Positions 41,953 through 50,986 of a stretch of DNA of 64,000 bases are shown piece by piece. The notes under the pieces were generated by a model. The model had not been told where the DNA came from. It saw nothing but the letters and a program-made list of their open reading frames with translations, and did not search any database. Source of the stretch: Halomonas litopenaei (GTDB lineage: Bacteria; Pseudomonadota; Gammaproteobacteria; Pseudomonadales; Halomonadaceae). The stretch is taken from the NCBI RefSeq assembly GCF_017303055.1, contig NZ_JAEKJT010000003.1:186001-250000 (forward strand), given 5' to 3'. The stretch's first letter is position 1. Each line of letters begins with the position of its first letter. The translations under genes were made by a program, and so were the position numbers.

Positions 41953-43029
41953 ATGTCCCATCGCATTGCGATCATCGCCGGAGACGGCATCGGTACCGAA
42001 GTCATGCCAGAGGGCGTGCGCGCTCTGGAGGCCGCCGCCAAGCGTTTCGATATTGCGCTCGACACCCAGACCTTTGACTTCGCCTGCTGTGACTATTACC
42101 TCGAGCACGGCAAGATGCTGCCGGACGACTGGCGTGAGACGCTGATCGGCTTTGATGCCATCTTCTATGGTGCCATCGGCTGGCCCGACAAAGTGCCCGA
42201 TCACATCTCGCTGTGGGGATCGCTGCTCAAGTTTCGACGCGAGTTTGACCAGTACGTCAACCTGCGCCCCTGCCGCCTGCTACCGGGGATCAAGAGTCCT
42301 CTGGCAGGACGCGTGCCTGGGGACATCGACTTCTATGTGGTTCGCGAGAACACCGAGGGCGAGTATTCGAGCGTTGGCGGCACCATGTTCGAGGGCACTG
42401 ATCGGGAAGTCGTCATTCAGGAAACCGTGATGACCCGCCACGGCGTCGACCGAGTCCTCAAGTACGCCTTTGACCTGGCCCAGAGCCGGCCTCGCAAGAA
42501 ACTGACGTCCGCCACCAAGTCCAACGGCATCGCCATCACCATGCCCTGGTGGGACAGCCGCGTGGCCGAGATGGCCAAGCACTACAGCGATGTCGAGGTC
42601 GACAAGTTTCATATCGACATCCTGACCGCCAACTTCGTGATGCACCCGGACTGGTTCGATGTGGTGGTCGCCTCGAATCTGTTCGGCGACATCCTGTCTG
42701 ACCTGGGGCCTGCCTGCACCGGCACCATTGGCGTCGCGCCCTCTGCCAATATCAACCCTGAGGGCACCTTCCCCAGCCTGTTCGAGCCAGTACACGGCAG
42801 CGCACCGGATATCGCCGGCAAGGGCATCGCCAATCCCATCGGCCAGATCTGGTCCGGAGCCATGATGCTCGAACACCTGGGACACAAGGACGCCGGCGAC
42901 GCCATCCTCGCGGCGATCGAAGCCGTACTGGAAGACGGCAACAAGGCGGTCCTGACGCCGGATCTTGGTGGCACTGGTACCACCGAGCAACTGGGTGGCG
43001 CCATCAGCGAGCGGATTGCTCACGGCTGA
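41953..43029 (+). CDS. dmlA: D-malate / tartrate dehydrogenase
   Basis: This 358-residue enzyme belongs to the isocitrate/isopropylmalate dehydrogenase family, with the IAIIAGDGIGTEVMPEG start. FYVVRENTEGEYS is the segment that sets substrate choice, and SNLFGDILSDLGP binds the metal. The 'CDYYLEHGKMLPDDW' and 'GWPDKVPDHISLWG' segments are specific to the tartrate/D-malate dehydrogenase group (TtuC/DmlA). It oxidatively decarboxylates D-malate to pyruvate with NAD+ and may act on tartrate. AGGAG precedes the ATG. A hairpin follows at 43036-43067. Confidence 0.92.
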   Translation: MSHRIAIIAGDGIGTEVMPEGVRALEAAAKRFDIALDTQTFDFACCDYYLEHGKMLPDDWRETLIGFDAIFYGAIGWPDKVPDHISLWGSLLKFRREFDQYVNLRPCRLLPGIKSPLAGRVPGDIDFYVVRENTEGEYSSVGGTMFEGTDREVVIQETVMTRHGVDRVLKYAFDLAQSRPRKKLTSATKSNGIAITMPWWDSRVAEMAKHYSDVEVDKFHIDILTANFVMHPDWFDVVVASNLFGDILSDLGPACTGTIGVAPSANINPEGTFPSLFEPVHGSAPDIAGKGIANPIGQIWSGAMMLEHLGHKDAGDAILAAIEAVLEDGNKAVLTPDLGGTGTTEQLGGAISERIAHG

Positions 43030-43035
43030 GGCCGA

Positions 43036-43067
43036 CGGGGCAGGCCTGATCGAACAGGTCAGCCCCG
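43036..43067. terminator. Hairpin between convergent dmlA and methyltransferase
   Basis: CGGGGC-AGG-CCTG (43036-43048) pairs with CAGG-TCA-GCCCCG (43055-43067) around a short loop, with an internal bulge. There is no U-tract. It overlaps the methyltransferase stop codon. Confidence 0.45.
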
Positions 43068-43979
43068 CTGCCACACGCCCTGTACCACCCTCACCCGATC
43101 GTGCTGAAGGTTGTCGAGCAGGTTACGCCCCATGTCGACAAACGACTCACCGAAGATGGCCGCCGCGCCGGGCAGCGTGTGACGGCTGCCCTCCGTCTTT
43201 GCGGGCGTCCCCTGCGTCGTCTCAGCCTGTGGCGGTTGTTCGTGGCGTGCATGCTTGCCCCGCCATGCCAGGGCATCGGCCGTCACGTCCTCAAGTGTCA
43301 GGCATTCAAAGCCAGCGCTTTCCAGGCGCCGCTCAAGCTGAGTCAGTGACTCGAGCTGGCTATGCTCTCGGCGACTTGCCCAGGGCACCGGCAGCACCAG
43401 CGGTGAGGGGTTGTCACCGCTGACCACCTCATGCAATAGCAGCTTGCCCTGACCGGCAAGGACTCGACACCATTCGCCGATCACCGCATCGGGGGTCGGC
43501 ATGTTAAGCAGCGCATGCTGACACCAGACCGCGTCAACACTTGCGCTGGGCAGCGGCAGTTCGGCAGCATCGGCACAGATGAACCGGGTCCTGGACGACA
43601 GCCCGGTGGCACGACTGAGCCATCTGGCCACATCGATAAACTCCGCCGTGACGTCAATCCCCACCACCTGGCAGTCGCCTTCAGCGGCAAGCAGGCGACT
43701 GGCACCCCCGGTGCCACAGCCGATATCCAGCACGCGGCTGCCAGGGGGCAGTTGAGCCAACCGACTCAGCCGTCGACTCGCCGCGCGGCCGCCAAGATGA
43801 AGCTGGTCGACACCCGCTATCTCGTCCAGGCTCAGTCGCTCCACATCGCAGCCTGCCGCCTGAAAGGCATCTCTCAGCCGGTCGGTCAAACTGGCATGAA
43901 GGCGGCCAGCGGGTTTGCCAGCATAGTGCTCATCGACTCTTGCCAATACCGCCTCACTACGTGACCTCGTGTCCTTCAT
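43059..43979 (-). CDS. Class I SAM-dependent methyltransferase
   Basis: This 306-residue protein has the methyltransferase fold: motif I VLDIGCGTGGASRLLA (about residues 80-95), then VVGIDVT, FICADAAELPLP and VDAVWCQHALLNMP. The overall pattern resembles UbiE/sarcosine-dimethylglycine-type methyltransferases, some of which make glycine betaine in halophiles, but the substrate is not clear. I chose the ATG at 43979; an earlier GTG at 44033 would add an 18-residue leader that begins with a similar MKDST segment. It is convergent with dmlA. Confidence 0.85.
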   Translation of the reverse strand: MKDTRSRSEAVLARVDEHYAGKPAGRLHASLTDRLRDAFQAAGCDVERLSLDEIAGVDQLHLGGRAASRRLSRLAQLPPGSRVLDIGCGTGGASRLLAAEGDCQVVGIDVTAEFIDVARWLSRATGLSSRTRFICADAAELPLPSASVDAVWCQHALLNMPTPDAVIGEWCRVLAGQGKLLLHEVVSGDNPSPLVLPVPWASRREHSQLESLTQLERRLESAGFECLTLEDVTADALAWRGKHARHEQPPQAETTQGTPAKTEGSRHTLPGAAAIFGESFVDMGRNLLDNLQHDRVRVVQGVWQRG

Positions 43980-44181
43980 CCCCAGGCTCCCTATTGTTTT
44001 CTGATTCCCTGTCGTACTGTCCTTCATGGCCACGCCCTGATTCCCTGTCCCCCACTAGCCATCTGACCACGCCGGTATCAGCACCGGAGTGGCTATTGGC
44101 AGAAGCCGTCCCATCCTTGGACAACATTGATACCAGAGACATACACTAGCTTTACATCATGAACGTTTCTCTGGAGTCACC

Positions 44182-44751
44182 ATGTCTTCGCACGGACGCC
44201 GTCTTCGCTCTCTGACCACCCTGTTTCCCCTCAGCATGCTGGCGCTGGCCGGCTGCACCGGGCTGCCTTCGGGTACCCAACCCATCAATGACTTTGCCCT
44301 TGATGACTACCTGGGGCGCTGGTACGAGATCGCTCGCTTCGATCACAGCTTTGAAGAGGGGCTGGACTGCGTGACCGCAGACTACTCGCTGCGCGACGAC
44401 GGTGGCGTGCGAGTGATCAACCGCGGCGTCAACCTCGCCGAGGGCAACGTGGATGTGGCAGAAGGCAAGGCCTACCTGCTCGAGGAAGACAATGTGGGCC
44501 GCCTGAAAGTGAGTTTCTTCGGCCCCTTCTACTCAAGCTACAACATTCTGGCGCTGGACGACGCAGGACAATGGTCGTTGGTCACCGGACCAGACCGCGA
44601 CTATCTCTGGGTTCTGGCGCGGAGTCCTCAGCTGGACCAGGCGACCTACCAATCGCTGGTCGAGCGCGCCGAACGCCTCGACTACCCGGTTGACGAGTTG
44701 ATCAACGTCGACCAGGGCGAAGCCTGCACCGCGTATCGACAAGGGGCGTGA
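44182..44751 (+). CDS. blc: Outer-membrane lipocalin Blc
   Basis: This 189-residue lipoprotein has a signal peptide ending in the lipobox LAGC (Cys26) and the lipocalin signature LGRWYEIARFDHSFE. The FGPFYSSYNILALD and YLWVLAR strands match bacterial Blc, an outer-membrane lipocalin that binds lysophospholipids or fatty acids and is induced in starvation or high osmolarity. TCTGGAG precedes the ATG. The gene stands alone. Confidence 0.93.
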   Translation: MSSHGRRLRSLTTLFPLSMLALAGCTGLPSGTQPINDFALDDYLGRWYEIARFDHSFEEGLDCVTADYSLRDDGGVRVINRGVNLAEGNVDVAEGKAYLLEEDNVGRLKVSFFGPFYSSYNILALDDAGQWSLVTGPDRDYLWVLARSPQLDQATYQSLVERAERLDYPVDELINVDQGEACTAYRQGA

Positions 44752-44869
44752 GCCGCCGATCAGGTCCACCAGCCCTCGTCAGAATGTATAACATACAGAT
44801 GCATGATTACCTCATACGCTGAAGGGGCGGCCATGGTGGCTGCCTTTTCACTGCATGGAGGTTTCCCCA

Positions 44870-45889
44870 ATGTCACTTGGAAGACGAGAGTTTCTTGCTG
44901 CCACGGCAGCCATCGGCGCCAGCAGCTTTGCACCGTCGCTGTTCGCTCAGGCCCCCGCCCCCCAACGTTACCCGGTCGATGCATGGCAGGTGGTAGACGA
45001 CCGATTCGCATCGTACAAGCTGTTCAACGCTCCGCTGGAGCGCGAATGGACAGGCGGGCTGTGGCTGGAAGGGCCCGCCTGGAACGCCGTCGGCCGCTAC
45101 GCGGTGTTCAGCGATATCCCAAGAGCGCGACAGATGCGCTGGGACGAGGCCAGTGGTCAGGTCAGTGTGCTGCGTGACCACGTGGGGCACTCCAACGGCA
45201 ACGCGTTCGATGATCGCGGTCGGCTGGTGGCCTGCGAACACTCCCCCGCACGGGTAGTACGCTATGAGTGGGACGGCAGCCTCAGCGTGCTGGCGAGCAC
45301 CTACGAAGGCAAACCCCTGAATGCCCCGAATGATCTGGTAACGCTTCCGGGGGGCGCGATCATCTTTACCGACCCGGGTTACGGCGCTCACTCCGACTAC
45401 GAGGGGCAAAAGCGTGAGCTGGAGCTGGACACTGCGATCTACTATTGGGAAGAAGGCCTGGATGAGCCTCGACGGCTCACTACCGAGCTGTTCAAGCCCA
45501 ACGGCATCGCTCTGGGCCCGGACGGCACGTCCCTATACGTCACTGACACGGCCCCCTCTCACCATCCCGACCAACCTGCGACCATTACCCGCTTCACCCT
45601 GGACAGCGACCAGAAAACGCTAGGCGAAGCAACGCGGCTGGTCGAGAGCAAGACCGAGGGCTACGACGGCATGTGCTGCGACGAGGACGGCAACCTGTGG
45701 GTAGGTACGTCTGGAGGAGAGGGCATCGATGGTGTCAGCGTCTTCGCCAGTGACGGCACCCTCATCGGCCGTATTCTGCTACCAGAGGTGTGCGCCAACG
45801 TCTGCTTTGTGGGTGAGAAACGCAACCGCCTGCTGATGGCTGCCAGTCAGTCGATCTACACCCTATACACCGGTGCACGGGGAATCTAG
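44870..45889 (+). CDS. Tat-exported SMP-30/gluconolactonase-family protein
   Basis: This 339-residue protein has a twin-arginine signal (LGRREFLAATAA, cleaved near AQA) and a six-bladed beta-propeller of the SMP-30/gluconolactonase type. LEGPAW holds the metal-binding Glu, NDLVTLPGGAIIFTDPGYG and FKPNGIALGPDG follow, and EGYDGMCCDEDGNLWV carries the catalytic Asp. It probably hydrolyses a sugar or other lactone in the periplasm. The ATG at 44870 follows GGAGG; an ATG at 44855 overlaps that site. The stop TAG lies in the terminal CTAG of repeat A copy 2. Confidence 0.9.
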   Translation: MSLGRREFLAATAAIGASSFAPSLFAQAPAPQRYPVDAWQVVDDRFASYKLFNAPLEREWTGGLWLEGPAWNAVGRYAVFSDIPRARQMRWDEASGQVSVLRDHVGHSNGNAFDDRGRLVACEHSPARVVRYEWDGSLSVLASTYEGKPLNAPNDLVTLPGGAIIFTDPGYGAHSDYEGQKRELELDTAIYYWEEGLDEPRRLTTELFKPNGIALGPDGTSLYVTDTAPSHHPDQPATITRFTLDSDQKTLGEATRLVESKTEGYDGMCCDEDGNLWVGTSGGEGIDGVSVFASDGTLIGRILLPEVCANVCFVGEKRNRLLMAASQSIYTLYTGARGI

Positions 45890-46048
45890 GGCTTGCCTGA
45901 AAAGTGCCTGCGCTCGGTAATACGGCGTTAAAAATCGGCTGGTACGCCAGCCCGGTCAAAATGCTCATTTACACCCTGTAAAATGCGCTTTCTCACCGAT
46001 TTTTGCCTTGTCTAACCTTCGCTCGTCGACTTTTCGTACAAACCCTAG
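45886..46048. repeat. Dispersed repeat family A, copy 2 (inverted)
   Basis: This element starts CTAGGGCTTGCCTGAAAAG and ends ACTTTTCGTACAAACCCTAG. Relative to copies 1 and 3 it is reversed and contains the same blocks (TGCCTGCGCTCGGTAATACG, GCCTTGTCTAACC). CTAG at both ends (45886-45889 and 46045-46048) looks like a 4-bp target duplication of the kind made by IS5-family elements. Confidence 0.87.
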
Positions 46049-46063
46049 ACCTCCTGAGCCTAG

Positions 46064-46097
46064 CCCCGGCTCGCCCAAGCGAATTGGCGAGCCGGGG
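46064..46097. repeat. Long palindrome
   Basis: CCCCGGCTCGCC (46064-46075) and GGCGAGCCGGGG (46086-46097) are perfect 12-bp arms with a 10-bp loop. GGCGAGCC-related words repeat just after. It may be a transcript end or a REP-like element. Confidence 0.65.
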
Positions 46098-46296
46098 CGA
46101 ATCGGCGAGCCGAGGCGAATGTAGCGGCAAGGCCGTGAGACGCCAGCACTGCGCCGTGACGTCCTTGCAGCCACCCTTTACCGGTGCTCGCCGGCGACGC
46201 TACACGACCTTTCATCTTCGCACCCCGGGTTTACACCAGATCGACGCCCGCCCTTGCAGCTAGCGTGAAGCGTGCCGAAGCTGGCTCAGTTCTCAT

Positions 46297-46344
46297 CGGA
46301 ACCTGCACCGGAACTTGCATCGGAACGTGCACCGGAGCAGGCGT
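46297..46344. repeat. Imperfect 12-bp tandem repeats
   Basis: Four units of the type CGGAACCTGCAC run from 46297 to 46344, the last degenerate. Frames are open on both strands across 46184-46509, but neither shows a ribosome site or domain. No gene is called in 46049-46582; the promoter of astE should lie at its right end. Confidence 0.65.
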
Positions 46345-46582
46345 CAGAATGTGCTCCGGGCCAGCGCCGCTGGATCCACATGATGGCGTGATCACCGTGA
46401 GGGCAGCGCGCTCCTCGGCGCCGGTTCGCCAGACTGGCGTCGCGTCAGCGTGCCGAGTTGGCGACGCCCAGCGGTAGGCGTCACACACCACCACCGCATA
46501 CGACAACAAAGAACGCTGCCCATGTTGCTTGCTCTACCTCGCCATACCCGTATGTTGTGTAGCACCACAGAGGAAGCTCGAC

Positions 46583-47575
46583 ATGCTTTCTGATTGGCTG
46601 TCGAAAAGCCTCGACGCTGCTTCCGCCTCGCTCCCGTCAGACGGCAGGATTCACGGCGGACACTACCGCATCGAAGCGCCAGGGGTGTTGCGCCTTACCC
46701 CAGACCACGTATCTCCCCACGCACGCGCCTGCGTGCTGTCAGCCGGTATCCACGGCAACGAGACGGCCCCCATTGAGCTGCTCGGAGACTGCCTGGCACG
46801 CCTTGAGGCCGGCTTCATCGAGCTGGGGGCTCCCGTGCTGGTGATCCTGGGCAACCTGGAAGCCATTCGACGCAACACGCGCTTCGTCGAGACCAACCTC
46901 AATCGACTGTTCCGCCAAGGCCTGGACCAACCCGGTGATGAGGCCGACCGTGCGCGTGAACTGATGGCGGCAGTAGATACCTTCTTTGCTGACCACCCCC
47001 AGCTGCCACGCTTGCACTACGACCTGCATACCGCCATTCGCGACAGCCATTATCCGCGCTTCGTGGTGGCCCCCTTCGCTGACACGCTTACCGAACCACA
47101 GCAGTGGCGATGGATGGCCGGTGCTGGCATTCAGGCGGCGCTCAAGCAGCATCAGCATAGCTGGACCTTTTCCCACTACAGCAAGCACTACCATCAGGCC
47201 CAGGCGTTTACGCTGGAACTCGGCAAGGCGCTGCCCTTCGGTCACAATGATCTTGCGCCCCTTGCTGCCATGGGTGATTTGCTGTTGGCCTTGCTGAGCG
47301 GACTGTCTCCGCGAGAGGGGCAGATCGCGGATCTACAGGGCTTCGCGGTGGAAATGGAGGTCTTTCGCGAAAGCGAGGACTTTACGCTGTGCTTTGCCGA
47401 CAACACCCCGAACTTCACCGAGTTCGCGCCGGGCGAGGTCGTCGCCCGCGACGCCAAGGCCGGTGAAACGCGCATCGGCGCAACTCCACTGAGCGTGGTA
47501 TTTCCCAACGCCAAGGTGGAACTCGGCGCCCGTGCAGCGCTTCTGGTCGCCCCTGTTGCTCTCGACATGGACTGA
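46583..47575 (+). CDS. astE: Succinylglutamate desuccinylase
   Basis: This 330-residue zinc enzyme completes the arginine succinyltransferase pathway by splitting N-succinylglutamate to glutamate and succinate. Zinc ligands are visible in GIHGNETAP (His and Glu) and LHYDLHTAIRDSHYPRF. ETNLNRLFR holds the Arg that binds the substrate carboxylate. The ATG at 46583 follows GAGGAA; the frame opens further to 46529 but without a ribosome site. No other ast genes are present here, but an arginine/ornithine-type ABC transporter follows, so the two likely serve basic amino-acid use. Confidence 0.9.
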   Translation: MLSDWLSKSLDAASASLPSDGRIHGGHYRIEAPGVLRLTPDHVSPHARACVLSAGIHGNETAPIELLGDCLARLEAGFIELGAPVLVILGNLEAIRRNTRFVETNLNRLFRQGLDQPGDEADRARELMAAVDTFFADHPQLPRLHYDLHTAIRDSHYPRFVVAPFADTLTEPQQWRWMAGAGIQAALKQHQHSWTFSHYSKHYHQAQAFTLELGKALPFGHNDLAPLAAMGDLLLALLSGLSPREGQIADLQGFAVEMEVFRESEDFTLCFADNTPNFTEFAPGEVVARDAKAGETRIGATPLSVVFPNAKVELGARAALLVAPVALDMD

Positions 47576-47634
47576 CCCTGTACGCTGCGATCTCCCCGAT
47601 ATTCTCGAGATAACAACAACTTGGAGATAACATT

Positions 47635-47718
47635 ATGATGACCCGCCCCTCCAGATTAGACGAAGGTATAATGCCTCTGTATTTCGCTTCGTCTGCTGCG
47701 CCGACCCAAGCCTGTTAG
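47635..47718 (+). other. Possible leader peptide ORF before the amino-acid ABC operon
   Basis: This 27-codon frame (MMTRPSRLDEGIMPLYFASS...) follows GGAG by 8 nt and ends 80 bp before the ATPase gene. It contains two Arg codons (CGC, AGA). A hairpin with seven T follows at 47752-47783. A TATAAT at 47667-47672 lies inside the frame, so a downstream promoter would exclude its translation. It is only a candidate. Confidence 0.35.
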
Positions 47719-47751
47719 AATCCCCCGTTTTTTCGCGCCAGCCCGCGCCAT

Positions 47752-47783
47752 ACGGCCGGCTTACCAGGCACGGCCGTTTTTTT
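47752..47783 (+). terminator. Terminator-like hairpin in the ABC-operon leader
   Basis: ACGGCC (47752-47757) and GGCCGT (47772-47777) form a short stem followed by seven T, 15 bp before the ATPase start. It may be an attenuator for the operon or the end of a leader transcript. Confidence 0.55.
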
Positions 47784-47797
47784 CTGGAGCCCGATCC

Positions 47798-48568
47798 ATG
47801 GCTGATACACCGATTCCGCTGGAAGTGCGCAACATCAAGAAGCGCTTCGGCAACACCGAAGTGCTCAAGGGGCTGTCCCTGGAGGCCCGCAAGGGTGACG
47901 TCATTACCCTGATCGGAGCTTCCGGCTCCGGCAAGAGTACCTTCCTGCGTTGCATGAACCTGCTCGAGCAGCCCAATGAAGGCGAACTGATCGTTCATGG
48001 CGAGCAGATCCGTTTCAAGGAAACCAAGCACGGGCGGGAACCCGCCGACTGGAACCAGGTGGTGCAGATGCGCGCCAAACTGTCGATGGTGTTCCAGAGC
48101 TTCAACCTGTGGGCCCACATGACCCTGCTGGAAAACGTCATCGAAGCGCCCGTGCATGTGCTGAAGAAGCCCAGGAAGGAAGCCATCCAGCATGCCAGGG
48201 CGCTGCTTGAGCGCGTTGGCCTGGCGGAGCGCGCCGACTACTATCCCGCCCAGCTTTCCGGAGGCCAACAGCAGCGCGGCGCCATCGCCCGCGCCCTGGC
48301 CATGGACCCGGAGGTGATGCTGTTCGACGAGCCGACGTCAGCGCTTGACCCGGAGCTGGTCGGCGACGTGCTCAAGGTCATGCGCGACCTGGCCGAAGAG
48401 GGCCGCACCATGATCGTAGTCACCCACGAGATGGCCTTTGCCCGGGACGTGTCCAGCCAGGTGATCTACCTGCACCAGGGGCAGGTAGAAGAAGCCGGAC
48501 CTCCCGATGAGGTGCTGGGCAATCCCCGTTCCGAGCGACTCAAGCAGTTTCTTGCACCCAAGCGCTGA
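47798..48568 (+). CDS. Basic amino-acid ABC transporter ATPase (HisP/AotP type)
   Basis: This 256-residue ATPase powers uptake of a polar amino acid. Walker A is GASGSGKST, the signature LSGGQQQRGAIARAL, and Walker B VMLFDEPTSALDPE. The insertion around KETKHGREPADWNQV is typical of the histidine/arginine/ornithine subgroup. It forms an operon with two permeases (18-bp gap, then 1-bp overlap) and a binding protein. With astE upstream, arginine or ornithine is a likely substrate; histidine or lysine remain possible. Confidence 0.93.
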   Translation: MADTPIPLEVRNIKKRFGNTEVLKGLSLEARKGDVITLIGASGSGKSTFLRCMNLLEQPNEGELIVHGEQIRFKETKHGREPADWNQVVQMRAKLSMVFQSFNLWAHMTLLENVIEAPVHVLKKPRKEAIQHARALLERVGLAERADYYPAQLSGGQQQRGAIARALAMDPEVMLFDEPTSALDPELVGDVLKVMRDLAEEGRTMIVVTHEMAFARDVSSQVIYLHQGQVEEAGPPDEVLGNPRSERLKQFLAPKR

Positions 48569-48586
48569 GACGGCCAGGAGAGACCC

Positions 48587-49291
48587 ATGATTGACCTTCA
48601 CGGTTACGGGCCGCGCCTTCTCGAGGGAGCGCTGGTCACCATCGAGCTGGCAGTACTGTCATTGATCCTGGCCATTGTGCTGGGACTGATTACCGCCAGC
48701 GCCAAGATGTCACGCAACTGGGTCGCCCATCGTCTGGGAACCCTCTATACCACCATCATCCGCGGTGTCCCCGACCTGGTGCTGATGATGCTGCTGTTCT
48801 TTGGCGGCCAGATTGGCATCAATATGGTCACCGACTGGCTGTATGACCGCTTCGACATCGATATCTTCATCAACGTCAACGAGTTCGTGGCAGGCGTCCT
48901 GACCATCGGTCTGATCTTCGGCGCCTATATGGGAGAAACCTTCCGCGGCGCCTTTCTGGCCGTCGACAGCGGCCAGATCGAGGCCGGACGCGCCTACGGC
49001 ATGAGCCATGCGCTGGTGTTCAGGCGCATCCGCTTTCCCCAGATGATGCGCCACGCCCTGCCCGGCCTTTCCAACAACTGGATGGTATTGCTCAAGACCA
49101 CCGCACTGGTCTCGGTGATCGGCCTGTCGGACATGGTTCGGGTGGCCGCCGAAGCGTCCAAGGCCACCCGGGAACCCTTCCTGTTCATGATTATCGTCGC
49201 GATCATCTACCTGCTGATCGCCAGCGTCTCGGAGTGGTTCTTCGCCAAGCTGCAAAAGCGCTATGACGTCGGTTTTGGAGGCCATGACTGA
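48587..49291 (+). CDS. Amino-acid ABC permease (HisQ/AotQ type)
   Basis: This 234-residue inner-membrane protein has about five helices. The coupling EAA loop reads EAGRAYGMSHALVFRRIRFPQ. N-terminal LHGYGPRLLEGALVTIELAVLSL is typical of the HisQ/AotQ subgroup. It pairs with the next permease to form the channel. Its last base overlaps the start of that gene. Confidence 0.92.
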   Translation: MIDLHGYGPRLLEGALVTIELAVLSLILAIVLGLITASAKMSRNWVAHRLGTLYTTIIRGVPDLVLMMLLFFGGQIGINMVTDWLYDRFDIDIFINVNEFVAGVLTIGLIFGAYMGETFRGAFLAVDSGQIEAGRAYGMSHALVFRRIRFPQMMRHALPGLSNNWMVLLKTTALVSVIGLSDMVRVAAEASKATREPFLFMIIVAIIYLLIASVSEWFFAKLQKRYDVGFGGHD

Positions 49292-50022
49292 TGGAATCTG
49301 TGCTCGCCTCACTGGAGGCAATGCTGGCCGACAACAGCATCTTCACCCTGGACACCCTCTCCTACTACGGTGAAGGACTGACAACAACGGTCCAACTGGT
49401 CTTCCTGTCGCTGATCGTTGGCCTGGTTGCTGCGGTCCCCCTGTCCATTGGCCGCGGTTCCAAGCGCCGGTGGATCAAGATGCCCATCTTCTTCTACACC
49501 TACGTCTTCCGCGGCACGCCGCTGCTGGTGCAGCTGTATCTTATCTACTATGGCGTCGTCTTCGTCGAGGGCATCCAGGACACCTGGCTCTGGGTGCTGC
49601 TGGAGAAGCCGTTCTTCCCGGCGCTGGTGGCGTTCTCCCTCAATACGGCGGCCTACACCACCGAGATCTTCCATGGCGCCATCAAGGCAACTCCCCGTGG
49701 AGAGATCGAAGCGGCCAGGGCCTACGGCATGCGCTACTCCCTGATGATGCGTCGCATCGTGCTGCCCAGCGCCTTTCGTCGGGCGCTACCGGCCTACGGC
49801 AACGAGGTCATCTTCATGCTCCACGCCAGCGCCATTGCCAGCGTGGTGACCATCATGGACCTGACCGGCGCCGCTCGCTTCGTCTACGCACGTTTCTATG
49901 CGCCCTTCGATGCCTTCCTGTTCGTCGCGGCCATCTACCTGTGCCTGACCTTCGCTATCCTCTATCTGTTCCGCTATCTCGAGAAGCGCTTGCTGGCGCA
50001 CCTTAAGCCGGCTTCAGGCTAG
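49291..50022 (+). CDS. Amino-acid ABC permease (HisM/AotM type)
   Basis: This 243-residue partner permease has YYGEGLTTTVQLVFLSL near the start and the EAA loop EAARAYGMRYSLMMRRIVLPS. RGTPLLVQLYLIYYG is the typical second-helix motif. The extra residues in the central loop (FVEGIQDTWLWVLLEKPFF) are typical of HisM/AotM. A hairpin (50029-50054) follows, which may separate it from the binding protein gene. Confidence 0.92.
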   Translation: MESVLASLEAMLADNSIFTLDTLSYYGEGLTTTVQLVFLSLIVGLVAAVPLSIGRGSKRRWIKMPIFFYTYVFRGTPLLVQLYLIYYGVVFVEGIQDTWLWVLLEKPFFPALVAFSLNTAAYTTEIFHGAIKATPRGEIEAARAYGMRYSLMMRRIVLPSAFRRALPAYGNEVIFMLHASAIASVVTIMDLTGAARFVYARFYAPFDAFLFVAAIYLCLTFAILYLFRYLEKRLLAHLKPASG

Positions 50023-50028
50023 AGACCA

Positions 50029-50054
50029 ACGCCGGAGGCCAGTCCCTCCGGCGT
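50029..50054 (+). terminator. Hairpin between permease and binding-protein genes
   Basis: ACGCCGGAGG (50029-50038) and CCTCCGGCGT (50045-50054) form a perfect 10-bp stem with loop CCAGTC. The U-tract is weak. It could partly end the transcript or protect the upstream mRNA. Confidence 0.5.
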
Positions 50055-50218
50055 CCCTTGAGGATCGTCAAACGAGCGTTGGGAACTACCGTTTCACTGC
50101 CCCCTTTTTTTCCTTCCTGACGGGGGCGTGATTCGCTAAGGTGGCATCATGCGTCCACGAGACGCCTGCCATTACCCTCCTATCAACCATCTCTCATCAA
50201 CAATAAGGGTCACTCCAC

Positions 50219-50986
50219 ATGACACTGCGCAACCTTTTTACCGCGAGTCTCATCGGCACGGCGGTTCTTGCCTCCACCGCCCAGGCTGAGGTTCGTGATA
50301 TTCGCATCGGCGTCGACGTTCCCTACGAGCCCATGGAGTACCGCACCCCTGACGGCGAGCTGACCGGCTTTGACATCGACCTGGGCAATGCCCTGTGTGC
50401 CGAGGTCGGTATCCAGTGCGAGTGGGTGGTGCAGGGTTGGGACGGCATCATTCCTGGCCTGATGGCACGCAAATACGACGCCATCATGTCGTCCATGACG
50501 ATCAACGACGAGCGCCGCGAGCAGGTGCTGTTCTCTGACCCCTACTTCACTCCGCCGTCAGCCTGGTTTGCCCCTGCCGACCTGGAGATGGGCAATCCCG
50601 ATGCCGAGGCCCTCGAGGGCATGACCATCGGTGTGCAGCGCGGCACCCTGCAGGACAACTACGTCACCGACCTGTACGGCGATGTCGCTGATGTCAGCCG
50701 CTACGCTACCGCCGACGACCTGGTCCTGGACATGGACTCTGGTCGCGTGGATATCGGCTTCCTCGACTATCCGGTGGGCAAGTCCACGCTGCTGGACAGC
50801 GATGCCGGTGACTACAAGGTGGTCGGCGAGCAGATCACCGAACCGAAGGAATACTTCGGTGACGGCTTCGGCATTGCCTTCCGCCAGCGCGACGAAGACC
50901 TGGCCAAGGCCTTCAATGACGCCCTGGCCACCCTCAAGGGCAATGGCACCTATGACGAGATCCATGCTAAGTACTTTGCTGAATAA
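50219..50986 (+). CDS. Periplasmic basic amino-acid binding protein
   Basis: This 255-residue protein has a signal peptide (LFTASLIGTAVLASTAQA) and the HisJ/ArgT/AotJ fold. IRIGVDVPYEPMEY, GFDIDLGNALC and the Cys pair ALCAEVGIQCEW (forming the HisJ disulfide) are present, as is the SSMTINDERREQV ligand loop. It delivers its ligand to the permeases upstream. Its last codons and stop (YFAE-stop) are repeated by a 19-bp tandem duplication just downstream. A paralogue follows at 51363. Confidence 0.93.
   Translation: MTLRNLFTASLIGTAVLASTAQAEVRDIRIGVDVPYEPMEYRTPDGELTGFDIDLGNALCAEVGIQCEWVVQGWDGIIPGLMARKYDAIMSSMTINDERREQVLFSDPYFTPPSAWFAPADLEMGNPDAEALEGMTIGVQRGTLQDNYVTDLYGDVADVSRYATADDLVLDMDSGRVDIGFLDYPVGKSTLLDSDAGDYKVVGEQITEPKEYFGDGFGIAFRQRDEDLAKAFNDALATLKGNGTYDEIHAKYFAE

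Noticed and set aside
46184..46509. Overlapping open frames across the 12-bp repeats
   Set aside because: There is no ribosome site or domain; the low-complexity residues come from the repeat itself.
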